Origin: Elymus sibiricus
Taxonomy: Eukaryota > Streptophyta > Magnoliopsida > Poales > Poaceae
Direction: 5' to 3'
Length of the DNA stretch: 64,000 bases
Assembly (NCBI GenBank): GCA_039707655.1
Contig: CM077667.1
Location: forward strand, 543,658,222 to 543,722,221
Shown in pieces: positions 34,020 through 47,488 of this stretch (the first letter of the stretch is position 1; each line of letters begins with the position of its first letter). Below the pieces are notes generated by a model. The model saw only the letters and a program-made list of their open reading frames with translations, was not told the origin of the DNA and made no database searches. The translations under genes and the position numbers were made by a program.

Positions 34020-37000
34020 GTGATATGCATAGATGCAGGTTGCGATCTAGAATACATAGAGATGTATGGGTGTTGCACAATATAATTAGGTAGTAGATGA
34101 GTTTTATTACTGAAAATTATTTGTGCGGGTAGCAGATGAAATCTGTTACCCGATGTTCTTGGTGCTTCCCTGGAATTTGCATATTTCTGATCTTGATAAC
34201 GACATGGTGGAGTTTCAAAGTTCTGGCAATCTGCGATCCTGATTGATCAACGAAGTGCTAACAGTTCATTGAATTCCACCGTAGTTAAAAAGAAAGATAA
34301 AATTTCGCAAACAAAAGGGCAATGCAGATATGATCTACACGGGGGTCATGCATATGACGAAGTTCAGTATGGGGCTCGAGATTTTATTATCTCGTTTTTC
34401 ATACACCCCGTAATGTTAATCTAGCGACTTGAATAATCATGCTTGATGATGGATGTTGGTAGCTTCGGTTTGTTTCGAAACCTTAGAAGCCACGTAAAAT
34501 AAAATTTTGCATGAACCGATTAGAGGCGTCTAACTTGGTTTTGCAGGAAGGTTTGCATGTGCATGTGATGTGGTATAGCAGTGCTCATAATAATTTGATT
34601 ATGTATGAGATGACTATATGATGTAAATTAATTAACATGACTTGCGTGTCATGATTCGGCATGATGGCTAGAGCCATATGATTGTCACTTTTATGACCTG
34701 CGTGTCAACCTTAAGTAATGCACTTATTTTATTAGCTATAGAGATAGGAATATTATCTGGTGCATCGACAAGGTGGTGGCAAATTCGCGAAGTTGAACAC
34801 CGATGTGAATGCCGGAGACGAAGAAATGAAAGACTTCTCCATCAGAAATGGCTATACCATATCATGCTAATTATGAATTGCCTAAGATGTTTATCCCTTA
34901 TGATGCACCCTTCTTGATTGCGCGGTAGTCGCTTTTTATTAGGGTGATCTCTCACAAAAATATCAAGTAATTAGTGTTCTCCCAAGTGTAGCACCGTCAT
35001 GGCACCTAACTTTTCGGGGTGCACCATGTCCACATGGGTACGAATGATTAGAGAAGTGTGAGGCGAGTGAGGTCAGACCTCGTAGCGAGATCACTTGTTT
35101 GTCTTGACGTTCTGGCTTGATCATCCCGAGCTCGGAACACGCCCATCGAAAGATGAACAGGAGTCACATAGAGATGTGATCGGCATGTTTGCCCACCAAT
35201 TGAAATTCTCGTCATCAGTGATGTCCACATCAATGGCGTTGAATTGAAATGTGGATCTTGTATCACTCACAATCAATTATGAGAGATATGGATTTGAGTG
35301 AGAGCGCACTATAAAATTGACTTGTTTAAATTCTCAGTGCAATTGATTTTGAACACTGTCTAAGTGTGATTTGCGAAATAGTTGTAGAATAATGGCTCGT
35401 GTTTCCACCTTCCCTGTTAAAATTGAATAGCTGTTAAATATCTGGTTAAAACTTTACGGTTGGTAACATAATGTGAGGATTGTCCTCAAGAGTGCCGATA
35501 AGGACTTTGTCCTATCGCATGCTTTCGGTATTCTCCCGCTAATGATATGGATCATGTGACTCTCGTCCTTCGATCCAAAAGCTAGAATTCCATTTCAGTC
35601 AAGTGCAATACGTTTGCCTCCATGAGACCCGAACTTCGAAAGTTTTGGGATAGTTATGTGATAGTCATGGAACTGAAAATTAATTTTCAGATACAAACAA
35701 AGGTTGAAAGATATGAAATATCCAAAGCAATGTTTGTTTGCAAACTATTAGTAAAGGTGTTTACTATGCATTAGACTAATAAGAGAGGGATCCAGGAGAA
35801 CGCCTGTCATATGATGAAAGGTGAATAAAACACCAACTTAAAGAGAAAGGAAGTGTCTGAAGGGTGTTAGTGAAACTTTCACGCCTAGGAAGTCCGGGGC
35901 TAACGCCACACTTAAGTTGGGTGCTTCCTCTGAGAGTAGGAGAAATACTAAAAGTTAAACTGTTAGAAGTATAAAGGCAGAAAGAAAGAAGACTGGAATA
36001 TCCAGCTCATGTATGAATGTCAGACAAGTTTTTTGATGTATAGAAGGCTGGTCAAAGATATAGTTCTTGGGAATTATGGTTAAACATGTTAATCACTAAT
36101 TTTTGGGTATTGTGAGTTAAATCACAAAGATACCCACTCAGTTGCCTTCTGTTGCAACTCGATGCAAGAACTACTATGGCCTAAAAGACTTGCCAGTTAT
36201 GAGGTTTAGGTATACACAGGGAACATAGGAAATGTTACTATACCGTCCATCGGTGTATTACCTATGTATTTAGTTTCATAATTCATTTTAGAGTTTCACA
36301 CCCCTAGCCCTTTGCATAAGGTATCTTGCAAGAAAGTTGTTCATAAGAGAACTTTTGATGTTCGGTGTTATGAATAACATAAGGGCCATACTTTCATTAT
36401 GAATGAGATGTATGTTATGAATATTGATAATAATACATTACCTCTATATTTACTTTCATAATTCATTTTAGAGTTTTACACTCTAGCCCCTTGCATTAAG
36501 TTTTGCAAGAAAGTTGTTCATGATAGAACAATTGTTGTTCGGTGTTATGAATAACATAAGGGCCATACTTCCATCATCGATGGGACGTATGTTATGAATA
36601 TTGATGGTAATATGATACATCCATAACACTGACGCTAAATGTCGCAAGACTAAAAGAATACCACACAAGTGTGGCACAGCATTTGGTCACATTGGAGAAA
36701 CCCGCATGGAAAATTCCATTATGATGGATTTTGAAGTCGTTTGATTTTGAATCATCCGATACTTGCAACTTTCCTCTGAAAAGTGAAGTGACTGAAATAC
36801 CGTTCACATGCCATAAGGAACGAGCAACAAACTTATTGGTGATCATACATTTTGATGTGTGTAGTTCAATAAATGTTGTTCCAAGTAGTGGATTTATCTA
36901 TCTTCAGAAATGACTCAAGTAGATATATGGATATTTACTTGATGAGACGTAAGTCTGGATCTTTTGAAATCATTCGAAAGGTTTTCAAAATGAAGAAGAA

Positions 37001-39319
37001 ATTATTGTAACAAGAAAATTATGTTTCTGCAATTAGATTGTAGAAAGGAATATTTGAGTTACAAGTTTAGCGAATGTATGATGTGTTGTGAAAGGGGTTT
37101 CATAACTTGCACCTCCCGGAACACCACTGCAAGTGGAAAGTCCGTGAAGATGTAATCGAACCATTTATGACATGGTAAGATCAAAGATGACATAAATAAA
37201 TTTGGCATTATCCCTTTTAAAGACTAATGCTTTAGAGACTGCGGCTTTTACACTGAAAAGAGCTACATCAGGTATGTTGAAATGATGCCATGGTATGGTA
37301 CGCCCAACCATGTTATATCTTTTCTTAAACATTTGGAATCTGGGGCTTGTGTAAAAGGTTACAGACCTATTCCAAATCAGACCAGTGCTACTTTGTAGGT
37401 TATCCCAAGTTATTGGGTATTCCCCCACCACTATGCTGAGGCAAAGGATTCTTTCCACAAAACGGTATGCTTTTAAAGAGAATGGTTCTTGCAAAAAGGT
37501 GAGTGGGAGGACAGTGCAACTCGATGATATAACCAGTATCTTCATCATCAGATCAAAGGAAAGGAACCTTGGAAGTGATTCCAGGGTTTCCTACTGCAAC
37601 TGATATGGAAGCCTCTACATGAGATGTATGGACTTCGGTCGAACTTGCAGCTAAACCACGTAGGAAAAACTCGTGCAAACCTCTCAGGTGCGCAAACGAG
37701 ATATTGTTGTTAGACAATAGTATACCTACAATACACAAGGAAGCGTTGATGGGCCCTGACTCCAGAATTGGCTAAATGCCAATTCAATCCGAGATAGTTT
37801 CCATATAAGTGATTCAAGATTAAAATCTTGATACACCTTTCGGAAGACTTAGAGTCTAACGAATATTTATGGAACTAAAAACTGATACGGATAAAATGTT
37901 TTATCCATAAATCTTGACTTGTTGCAATAACAAGTTCAAGGAGTTGACTATGATGAGATTGTCTCACCGTAGCGATGCTTAAAGTCAGTTCAGGTTGAAC
38001 TAGCAATTAATACATATTTCAATCATGAGATATGAAACATGGATGATGAAATAATTTCCATCTGATGGAAATGAAACGAAGGACTTGCATGTGTTATAGT
38101 CCAAGGTATTTTATCAATCCAGAGGATGCTAGTGAGTGTGCAAACTTCAGAGTTCCAGCGATGGACAGAAGAGAGCAAAATGGAGGTGGAATCTTCCTGT
38201 TTTGATGAAATGCTCAAAAGGGTTTTGACTTCATCAATGGGTAACGAAGATGCTTGTGATTCAAGAAAGTAAGTGGGAGCATAATAATATTTCTAAAAAC
38301 GTTGTGTGCTTGACACATTGTTAATTGGAAATAAATTTCTTGACACGAATTAGGACTTCATTTGAAAATAGTTTTTCGATGAAGTGCTTGGGCTAAATAG
38401 CCTTGATATTAGGCATGATGATCTATGGAGATAGATTTACCTAATGGGCTGAGCAAAGATACATATTGACAAAATGCTAAAACCTTTTAGCATTAAAAAT
38501 GTCAAGGAGTGATTCTTGCCGAAGTCACATGGAAAGAGTTTTTGCAAGACTCGGTGTCCCAAAACACTGATGAGCAAAATACATGATGGTGATTCGACAC
38601 ACTCTTGTGTTTGGATTAATCATGTATTCCATGGTATGTAAAAACAACCAGATATGTCCAATACTCCAAAGTTGTTGCGAGTATAGATACCAAAGTGATC
38701 AAAAGTACTGATCATGGGACAATAGTGAAAAAGGGTCATTGAGTACTATAATAGCACTGATGACAAGTTTTCTCGCAAGCGGAGATCATGAAGAGATCGT
38801 TGTAAAAGGCTACATCGATACAGTCTTCATCTTTTCTCCATGCGATTTTCGATTTAAGTTAAGGATTTTTGTGTAATACACAATATGGTGGCACGGTAGT
38901 TGGAAATTGTTCCAAATAAGTTACTGTGGCGAATTCTATAACAAATGGCTATGTATGTTGACGCTTTAGAAGCGACAAAGAAGTTGTTGAATCATATAGT
39001 TCATTCATGAACTTAGTATGGTTCCAAGATGGCTTTGGTAAATGGGACACTATTGCAGATAATTGCTCCATAGCTTAGTCTGAGGAATCAGGTTTCGACG
39101 AATGGTTCACACATATGCAAAGCCAAGTCCACACAAAATATGAATTTTGTGAAAGCATGAAAACGTGAGGATATGCAAAGATACACACGGACCTGAAGTT
39201 GTCAGCTCCATTGGACATCAGGCTATACCACAAGCGAAGAATTTTTATACACCGGTATGCCATAGGTGTAAAGTGCATTAGCATGGACTAGATTATTGAC
39301 TCTAGTGCAAGTGGGAGTC
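34020..39319 (+). pseudogene. Degenerate Copia internal domain
   Basis: No frame exceeds 130 codons. Faint homology can be read: a gag-pre-integrase-like stretch at 36725-36870 (SFDFESSDTC..., then FTCHKERATNLL), and at 38390-38520 nucleotide similarity to the Copia 'YILGIKI ... LIGLSQSTYL' RT region with stops and indels. A polypurine end AAGTGGGAGTC directly precedes the 3' LTR, as in the Angela-like element. The domain is too damaged to encode enzymes. Confidence 0.6.
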
Positions 39320-41444
39320 TGTAGGAGATATGCCCTAGAGGCAATAATAAATTATATTATTTATCTCCAAGTTCATAATTATGTTTATGTTCCATGCTAT
39401 AACTGCTATGGTTCTCGAGTCTGCAGTAACACGAGGCTCGGAGGAAGACTCATATGCACATGTGGAATAATAAACGGAAAAACTTATTCCTAGTCTGGCC
39501 TCTAAGACTAGCTCAAGTGTTGCATGATGGTTCTGTTTTCCTGATCATGGGCATGTCTATGCTAGCAACTTTGAGGGCACAATGTTAGGAGAACATTTGT
39601 GTTGAATCGAACCAAATTGATGTTATGCTATGAGATACATTCGTCACAAGTTAATGGTTAATAACACAGAGATGGTTAACGTTTGCATGATTCCTTAGAC
39701 CATGAGAGTATCGAGTTTCTTCATGCTTGCTTCAAGAACATTGGGGTTTGTTAAACGTCATCCGTAAATGGGTGGCTATTACGGCGGCTTACGGGTTCAT
39801 GGAAAAGTATGTCAAGTAACTTGATAGCTCAAGATTGGGATTTGCTCCTCCTACGATGGAGAGATATCTCTGGGTGTTACGGTATCCATCATCGTCTGGC
39901 CAGACACTTTGTGATTTGATCATGGGGATGCCGGAACATGGGAACGAGAAAAGAGAACAATACCGGTAACGAGGTAACTTGCATGGTGGACAAATTGTTG
40001 ATCCACAGGGATGCAATAAATCGCACCTCGGGTGTTTGTAACATATCGCGAAGCAACAGGAATAGCACACGGCAACTGGAGGTTCACTCGAATATTCATT
40101 CGTGTGGGTATAGGGGTCAATATGGGTGTCGACGGCTCCGATGCTGATCATTGATCGGAAGGGGGTTCTGGGTCATGTCTATACTTCACCGAACCTATAG
40201 GGTCACATGCTTTAGGGTCATCTATCTGCTGAATACTAGACAGGGAGTCTGAGAGAAAGTCACCAAAAAAAGTTTCGGAGACAACGGAAGAGTTCCGGAG
40301 AGAGAACACCGAAAGAGTTTTGGTAAAACCAAAAGGTTGTTTCGGAATATGCCATTAGGTCAAAAGGGTTTCGGCGCACACCTAGAAATTATTAGAGGGT
40401 GCCAGAATTGGTGTAGGAACTTCTGGGAATTTTCGGAGAGAAAAACCGGAAATGTTCCGGAGCTGCCGTAACCGCTGTTGTTGCTTTTCGCTGATAAAAA
40501 CCACCATACCGGAAATGTTTCGGAACATGCCCAGATTAATTTTAGAGGGTGCCAGAAATGTTCTGGGACCTTCCGAATTTTTTCAGAAGAAACGGTCGCG
40601 GAAAACATCTTGTCCCAGCGCGAGGGGACAAGATCCCACGAATCGGGGGTTGCTTGTTTGGTGGCTTTTTGTCTAGGGAGCATGCATGTTTCATGGAGAC
40701 ATGTTGGTGGGTTGTTGGGGAGCCCCCCACCATTCGGGGGCATGATGTTGGGCCGGCCATGGTGGTGCTCCCCCATGGAGCACCACATGCTTTCCGCTTA
40801 TGCCCTTGTGGTGTGCTCACCTCATGGGTATTTTGGTAATCCCACGTCCCACCCCACCCCATGCCTTGGCCTATATAAGGAGATCGAGAGGAGATCTTCA
40901 TCCTCATCCTTGCTCTCATACACATGCCATAGACTTGTCTGGCTTCTCTCTCCCTCCCAGCGAAATAGTTTCGTAGAGCCGAAAGGCTGTCTGGGTTCCG
41001 GCAGGAACTAGTTCTGGACGGCGAAGCCCTGCCGGATAGATGACACCATATGTGTGCAACTCTGTAGAGAGATCGTAGTTTCGGTCTTAGTTCGAGAGTG
41101 CCTCCCGAAGGGCTGTCCGAGTGACCGTCCGAGTTTCGAAGGTCCTCGCGAAGGGCTGTCCAAGTTTCGAAGGTCCTCCCGAAGGGCTGTCCGCGACACG
41201 GTCCGAGGGACTGTCCGACCACCTCCCGGAGGGCTGTCTGAGGGGCAGACGAGGGAGTACATCCTCGCGGTTGGGAGGTTGTAAATCCTAGCTACGGGGA
41301 TCTGCACCGCCGATCGTCATTGACTCTACTTCCGCCGCGCTACGAGTCGGTAACGAAAAGATCAAACCTTGTGTGCAGTCTCCATAGTGGTCCTGGGCTG
41401 GTGCGTAGGTCAGAAATTTTTGTTTTCTGCTGCGTTCCCCTACA
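39320..41444 (+). repeat. 3' LTR of the 2.1-kb-LTR Copia
   Basis: Starts TGTAGGAGATATGCCCTAG and ends GTTCCCCTACA, followed by the AAATA target duplication. Near full-length partner of 31883-34004. Confidence 0.9.
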
Positions 41445-43191
41445 AAATATGCCCTAGAGGCAATAATAAAGTTGTTATTATTTTATATTTCTGTGTTCAT
41501 GATAAAGGTTTATTATTCATGCTAGAATTGTATTGACCGGAAACCTAAATACATGTGTGAATACTTCAACAAATACCGTGTCCCTAGTTAGCCTCTACTA
41601 GACTAGCTCGTTGATCAAAGATGGTTAAGGTTTCCTAACCATAGACATGAATTGTCATTTGATAACGGGATCACATCATTAGGAGAATGATGTGATGGAC
41701 AAGACCCATCCGTTAGCTTAGCATATGATCGTTCTGTTTATTGCTACTGCTTTCTTAATGTCAAATACATGTTCCTTCGACCATGAGATCATGCAACACC
41801 CGGATACCGGAGGAATACCTTGTGTGCTATCAAACATCACAACGTAACTGGGTGATCATAAAGATGCTCTACAGATATCTCCGAAGGTGTCTGTTGAGTT
41901 GGCATGGATCGAGACTGGGATTTGTCACTCCGTGTTTCGGAGAGGTATCTCTGGGCCCTCTCGGTAATACACATCATAGAAGCTTGCAAGCAAAATGACT
42001 AAGGAGTTAGTTACGAGATGATGTATTACGGAACAAGTAAAGAGACTTGCCGATAATGAGATTGAACTCCGTATGGAGATACCGACGATCGAATCTCGGG
42101 CAAGTAACATACCGACAGACAAAGGGAATTGCGTATGTTGTCATAACGGTTCGACCGATAAAGATCTTCGTGGAATGTGTAGGAACCAATATGGACATCC
42201 AGGTCCAGCTATTGGTTATTGACCGGAGACTCGTCTCGGTCATGTCTACATCATTCCCGAACCCAAAGGGTCCGCACACTTAACGTTCGTTGACGATATA
42301 GTGTTATATGAGTTATGTGAATTGGTGACCGAATGTTGTTCGGAGTCCCAGATGAGATCACGGACATGAAGAGGAGCTCCGGAATGGTCCGGAGGTAAAG
42401 ATTGATATATAGGACGATGCTATTTGGTCACCGGAAAGGTTTCGGGGCGTACCGGGTAGCCATCGGTTCACCGGAAGGGGTTCCGGGAAGTACCGGGAGG
42501 GTGATGGGCCTAATGGGCCATTAGAGGGGAGCACACCAGACCACAAGGGGCTGGCGCACCCCCCTATGGCAGCCGGTCTATGGGAGAAAGGAAGTAGGGG
42601 GATTTGGCCTCCCCCTTGCTTCCCTCTCCCCCCTTTCCTTCCCTGCCGGCATATATAAGGAAGGGGGCGCGCGGCTAGGGGCAGGAGCCCAAGTGGGATT
42701 CGGCTCCACTTGGGGCGCCTCATGGCTGCCTCCCCTCTCCCCCCACCTATATATATGGGAGGGGGGGCGCCACACACCCCACGACAATCTCTTAGCCGTG
42801 TGCGGCGCCCCCCTCCACCGGATACACCCTCGGTCATATTTTCCGTAGTGCTCGGCGAAGCCCTACGGAGATAGTTGCATCACCACCGTCACCACGCCAT
42901 CGTGCTGCCGGAACTCATCCACTACTTCGCCTGTCTTGCTGGATCAAGAAGGCAAGGACGTCACCGAGCTGAACGTGTGCTGAACGCGGGGGTGCCGTAC
43001 GTTCGGTACTTGGTCGGTTGGATCGCGAAGCTATTCGACTACATCAACCGCGTTGTCTAAACACTTCCGCAAATGGTCTACGAGGGTACGTAGACACACT
43101 CTCCCCTATCGTAGCTATGCATCTCCATGGATTGATCTTGCGTGTGCGTAGAAAAAAATTTGTTTTCCATGCAACGTTCCCCAACAAGTGG

Positions 43192-44490
43192 TACTGTCAT
43201 TATCAACTCTACATCTTTTGACATCAATGTTATGAACATGTGTATCATCACTATCGAGATTCAATAATAATAAACCCCTAACAATGGGTGCATGACCATA
43301 AAAGATATTACCCATATAAATAGAACAACCATTATTCTCCGATTTAAAAGAGTAACCGTCTCGCATTAAACAAGATCCAGATATAATGTTCATGCTCAAC
43401 GCATGCACCAAATAACAATTATTCAGGTTCATCACTAATCCCGATGGTAATCGAAGAGCGAGCGTGCCGACAGCGATCACATCAACCTTGGAACCATTTC
43501 TCACGCGCATCGTCACTTTGTCCTTCACCAGCCTCCTTCTATTCCGTAGTTCTTGCTTTGAGTTGCAAATGTGAGCAACCGAATCGATATCAAATACCCA
43601 GGCACTACAACGAGAGTTGGTAAGGTAGACATCAATAACATGTATATCATATATACCTTGTTTGGCGTTGGCCCCCTTCTTGTCGGCCAGATACTTGGGG
43701 CAATTCCGCTTCCAGTGGCCAGTCCCCTTGCAATAGAAGCACTCAGTTTCCGGCTTGGGCCCATCCTTGGGTTTCTTCACGGGAGGGGCAACTGCTTTTC
43801 CACTCTTCTTGGAGTTACCCTTCTTTCCCTTGCCATTCTTCTTGAAACTAGTGGTTTTATTGACCATCAACACTTGATGCTCCTTCTGGAAGTCTGACTC
43901 AGTGACTTTCAGCATCGCAAACAGCTCGGAGACTGACTTGTTCATCCCTTACACGTTATAGTTCAGCACAAAGCTCTTGTAGCTAGGTGGTAGTGATTGA
44001 AGAACTCTGTCAGTCATCGCCTCTGGCGGGAGCACAACTCCCAACTCAGCCAGACGGTTGTAATACCAAGAAATTCTAAGTATGTGCTCACTGACGGACC
44101 CGTTCTCCCTCATCTTGCAGGCAAAGAACTTATCGGAGGTCTCATACCTCTCGATCCGGGCATTCTTTTCAAAAATAAACCTCAACTCCTGGAACATCTC
44201 ATATGCTCCTTGACATTCAAAACGTCTTTGAAGTCCCGGTTCTAACCATACAACATAGCACACTGAACTACTGAGTAGTCATCCACACACGCCTGCCAGG
44301 CGTTCATAACATCCACAGACGCTGGAGGGGGTTGCGCACCAAGCGGTGCATCAAGGACATAAGCCTTTTGGGCAGCCGTGAGGATAATCCTCATATTACG
44401 GGCCCAGTCTACAAAGTTACTTCCATCATCTTTCAGCTTGGCTTTCTCTAGGAACGCATTGAAATTCAGGGAAGCTACTGCGCGAGCCAT
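43192..44490 (-). pseudogene. Copia Gag and protease start (Angela-like)
   Basis: ATG at 44490 opens Gag (FVDWARNMRIILTAAQKAYV). Gag continues through a frameshift at about 44245-44263 to RYETSDKFFACKMRENGSVS, then an in-frame TAA at 43949-43951 (the family has Gln), and MNKSVSELFAMLK. A zinc knuckle CFYCKGTGHWKRNC is intact (near 43730). The protease active site, normally FDTGSVAHICNS in this family, reads FDIDSVAHICNS, so it is probably inactive. The frame stops at 43192 where the solo LTR inserted, and resumes at 31871. Confidence 0.88.
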
Positions 44491-45771
44491 TGAGCTACAA
44501 CATAAAATTGTAAAGACAACTTAGACTATTGTTCAAGATAATGAGTTTAATTAATCATAGTACTTAAAACTCCCACTCAAATTGACATCCCTCTGGTCAT
44601 CCGAGTGTAACATGATCCAAAATCACCAACCCAAGTCCGATCATCACGTGAGATGAGGTGGTTTCAATGGTGAACATCTCCATGTTGATCATATCTACTA
44701 TATGACTCATGTTCGACCTTTCGGTCTCTTGTGTTCCGAGGCCATGTCTGTACATGCTAGGCTCGTCAAGTTTAACCCGAGTGTTCCGCATGTGCAAAAC
44801 TGGCTTGCACCCGTTGTATGTGAACGTAGAGTCTATCACACCGGATCATCACGTGGTGCTTCGAAACAACAAACTTTCGCAACGGTGCACACTCGGGGAG
44901 AACACAATTTATCTTGAAATTTTAGTGAGGGATCACCTTATAATGCTACCATCATCCTAAGCAAAATAAGATGCATAAAAAGATTAACATCACATGCAAA
45001 TCATAAGTGACATGATATGGCCATCAACTTGTGCTTTTGATCTCCATCTCCAAAGCACTGGCATGATCTCCATCGTCACCGGCATGATACCGTGATCTCC
45101 ATCATCATGATATCCATCACCGTGTCGCCATCGGGGTTGTCATGCCAACCATGCTTCTACTACTATTGCTATCATGTAGCGATAAAGTAATGCATTACAT
45201 AGCGCTTAAATATTGACACGCAGGTCATACAATAATTAAAGAGAACCCTATGGCTCCTGTCGGTTGCCGTATTCATCGACATGCAAGTCGATATAAACTA
45301 TTACAAACATGATCATCTCATACATCAAATATATTTCATCATCTCATTGGCCATATCATATCACAACATACCCTGCAAAAACAAGTTCGACGTCCTCTAA
45401 TTTGTTGTTGCATGTTTTATGTGGCTGCTATGGGTATCTAGCAAGAACGATTCTTACCTACACAAAACCACAACGGTGATATGCAAGTAGCTATTTAACC
45501 TTCTACAAGGACCGCCTTCATCGAATCCGATTCAACTAAGGTGGGAGAGACAGACACCCGCCAGCTATCTTATGCAACAAAGTCGCATGTCAGTCGATGG
45601 AACCGGTCTCATGTACGTGGACATGTAAAGTTGGTCCGGGCCACTTCATCCCACAATACCGCTGAATCAAGAAAAGGCCAAGGAAGGAAGCAATCTGAAT
45701 ATCAACGCCCACAAACTCCTTTGTGTTCTACTCGTGATGTCATCTACGCAAGACCTAGCTCATGATGCCAC
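44491..45771 (-). other. Angela-like 5' leader and primer-binding site
   Basis: Untranslated leader between the LTR and gag. On the minus strand GTGGCATCATGAGC at 45771-45758 directly follows the LTR end CAACA and is the primer-binding site. No gene recognised in the leader. Confidence 0.65.
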
Positions 45772-45870
45772 TGTTGAGGAACGTTGCATGGGAAACAAAT
45801 TTTTTCCTACGCTCACCAAGATCAATCTAGGAGATGAACATCTATGAGAGGAGAGATCGGATCCACATAC
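45772..45870 (-). repeat. Angela-like 5' LTR, distal 99 bp
   Basis: The plus strand begins TGTTGAGGAACGTTGCATGG, the complement of the usual LTR end. It is cut at 45870 by the Gypsy insertion and continues at 53374. Confidence 0.82.
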
Positions 45871-47365
45871 TGATACGTCTCTGTCGTATCTATAATTTTT
45901 GATTGTTTCATGCCAATATTATACAACTTTCATATACTTTTGGCAACTTTTTATATTATTTTTGGACTAACATATTGCTCCAGTGCCCAGTGCCAGTTTC
46001 TGTTTGTTGCATTTTTTTTCCGCAGAATACCCATATCAAACGAAGTCCAAATGCAATAAAATTTTACGGAGATCAATATTGGAATATATGTGATTTTTAG
46101 GAAGTGGAATCAACGCAAACGGGGCCCCAGGTGCCCACATGGCACCTGCCCCCCTCCCCCCCCCGGGGCATGCGGTGATGCCATGTGGGCACACCGTAAG
46201 TCGGTTGGGGGTATCCTTCAGGCGCAAGGAAGCTTATATCCGGAAAAAAATCGTGTTAAAATTTTAGCGCAGTCGGAGTTACGGATCTCCGGTAATAAAG
46301 GAAACGGTGAAATGCCAGAAAATAGAAATGCGAAACAAAAGAGAACAGAGAGATAGATCCAATCTCGGAGGGGTCTCTCGCCCCTCTGCCGCCATGGAGG
46401 CCAAGGACCAGAGGGAGAACCCTCCTCCCATCTAGCGAGGAGGCCATGGAAGAAGGAGAAGAAGGGGGGCTCTCTCCCCCTCTCTTCCGGTGGCGCCGGA
46501 GTGCCGCCGGGGGAACGACCGTGACGGCGATCTACATCAACAACCTTGCTACCGACAACACCAATAACAACACCTCTTCTCCCCACTGTAATCTGTACTT
46601 AAACATGGTGCCTCATGCTATATATTATTTCCCAATGATGTATGGCTATCCAATGATGTTTGAGTAGATCTGTTTTGTCCTATGGGTTGATTGATGATCG
46701 TGATTGGTTTGAGTAGTATGTTTTATATTGGTGTGGTCCTATGGTGCCCTTCGTGTCGCGCAAGCGTGAGGGGTACCCGTTGTAGGGTTTGCAATACGTT
46801 CATAATTCGCTTATAGTGGGTTGCGTGAATGACTGAATCACAAACCTGAGTAAGTGGGTTGTTTCGTATGGGATAAAGAGGACTTGATACTTAATGCTAT
46901 GGTTGGGTTTTACCTTAATGATCTTTAGTAGTTGCGGATTCTTGCTAGGGGTCCAATCATAAGTTCATATGATCCAAGTAGAGAAAGTATGTTAGCTCAT
47001 GCCTCTCCCTCATATAGAATTGCAACAAGGATTACCGATCTAGTTATCGACTGCCTATGGACAAATCTTTATCTTGTGTTACAAAAGCTTTCTACTTTAG
47101 TACTAGATTTTATTATATTGCAATTTATTCGTAGTTTTATTCTTGCAAAGTACTTCTAGTTTTATTCTTGCAAACTATCTTATCACACCTACAAAATAGT
47201 TTCATACTTGTTCTGGGTAAAGCGAACGTCAAGTGCGCGTAGAGTTGTATCGGTGGTCGATAGAACTTGAAGGGTTTATTAATCCTACCTTTAGCTCCTC
47301 GTTGGGTTCGACACTCTTATTTATCGAAAAAGCTTCAATTGATCCCGTATACTTGTGGGTTATCA
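45871..47365 (+). repeat. 5' LTR of the TGATACGTC-type Gypsy
   Basis: Begins TGATACGTCTCTGTCGTATC and ends GTGGGTTATCA. The terminal TGATA...TATCA inverted repeat is typical of this LTR type. Confidence 0.9.
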
Positions 47366-47376
47366 AGACCTTTTTA

Positions 47377-47394
47377 TGGCGCCGTTGCGAGGGA
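47377..47394 (+). other. Primer-binding site
   Basis: TGGCGCCGTTGCGAGGGA, 11 bases after the LTR end. Confidence 0.7.
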
Positions 47395-47488
47395 GTCATA
47401 GCGTGGGGTTGATATTCTCGTGTTTGCTTGTTTGCCTTATCACTAAGTAGTTTTATTTTCTATTCTAAGTTGTTCTCTATCTTTAGCT

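Larger units (their letters stand above)
31883..41444 (+). mobile_element. Copia element with 2.1-kb LTRs, decayed interior
   Basis: Flanked by AAATA (31878-31882 and 41445-41449), it inserted 11 bp into the solo LTR. The LTRs are 2,122 and 2,125 bp. In the first 0.5 kb they differ at roughly 3 percent of positions. The LTR start TGTAGGAGATATGCCCTAG is homologous to the Angela LTR start, so the two families are related. The internal 5.3 kb has Copia-derived sequence without any long frame. Confidence 0.85.
31872..43186 (+). mobile_element. Angela-type solo LTR, split by a later Copia insertion
   Basis: The solo LTR consists of 31872-31882 (TGATGGAAATA) and 41450-43186 (from TGCCCTAGAGGCAATAATAA to ACGTTCCCCAACA), about 1,748 bp in total. 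AGTGG occurs immediately before (31867-31871) and after (43187-43191), a 5-bp target duplication. The host minus-strand gag/pol frame resumes across the join. No internal domain of its own remains, so this is a solo LTR formed by LTR-LTR recombination. A TATATAAG box lies at 42652-42659. Confidence 0.85.

Noticed and set aside
42358..42837. 159-codon minus-strand frame
   Set aside because: Lies inside the Angela-type solo LTR. GC-rich, no recognisable protein.
46090..46586. Frames inside the LTR, similar at 52114-52539
   Set aside because: Duplicated in both LTRs of the Gypsy with disabling differences, so not a host gene.
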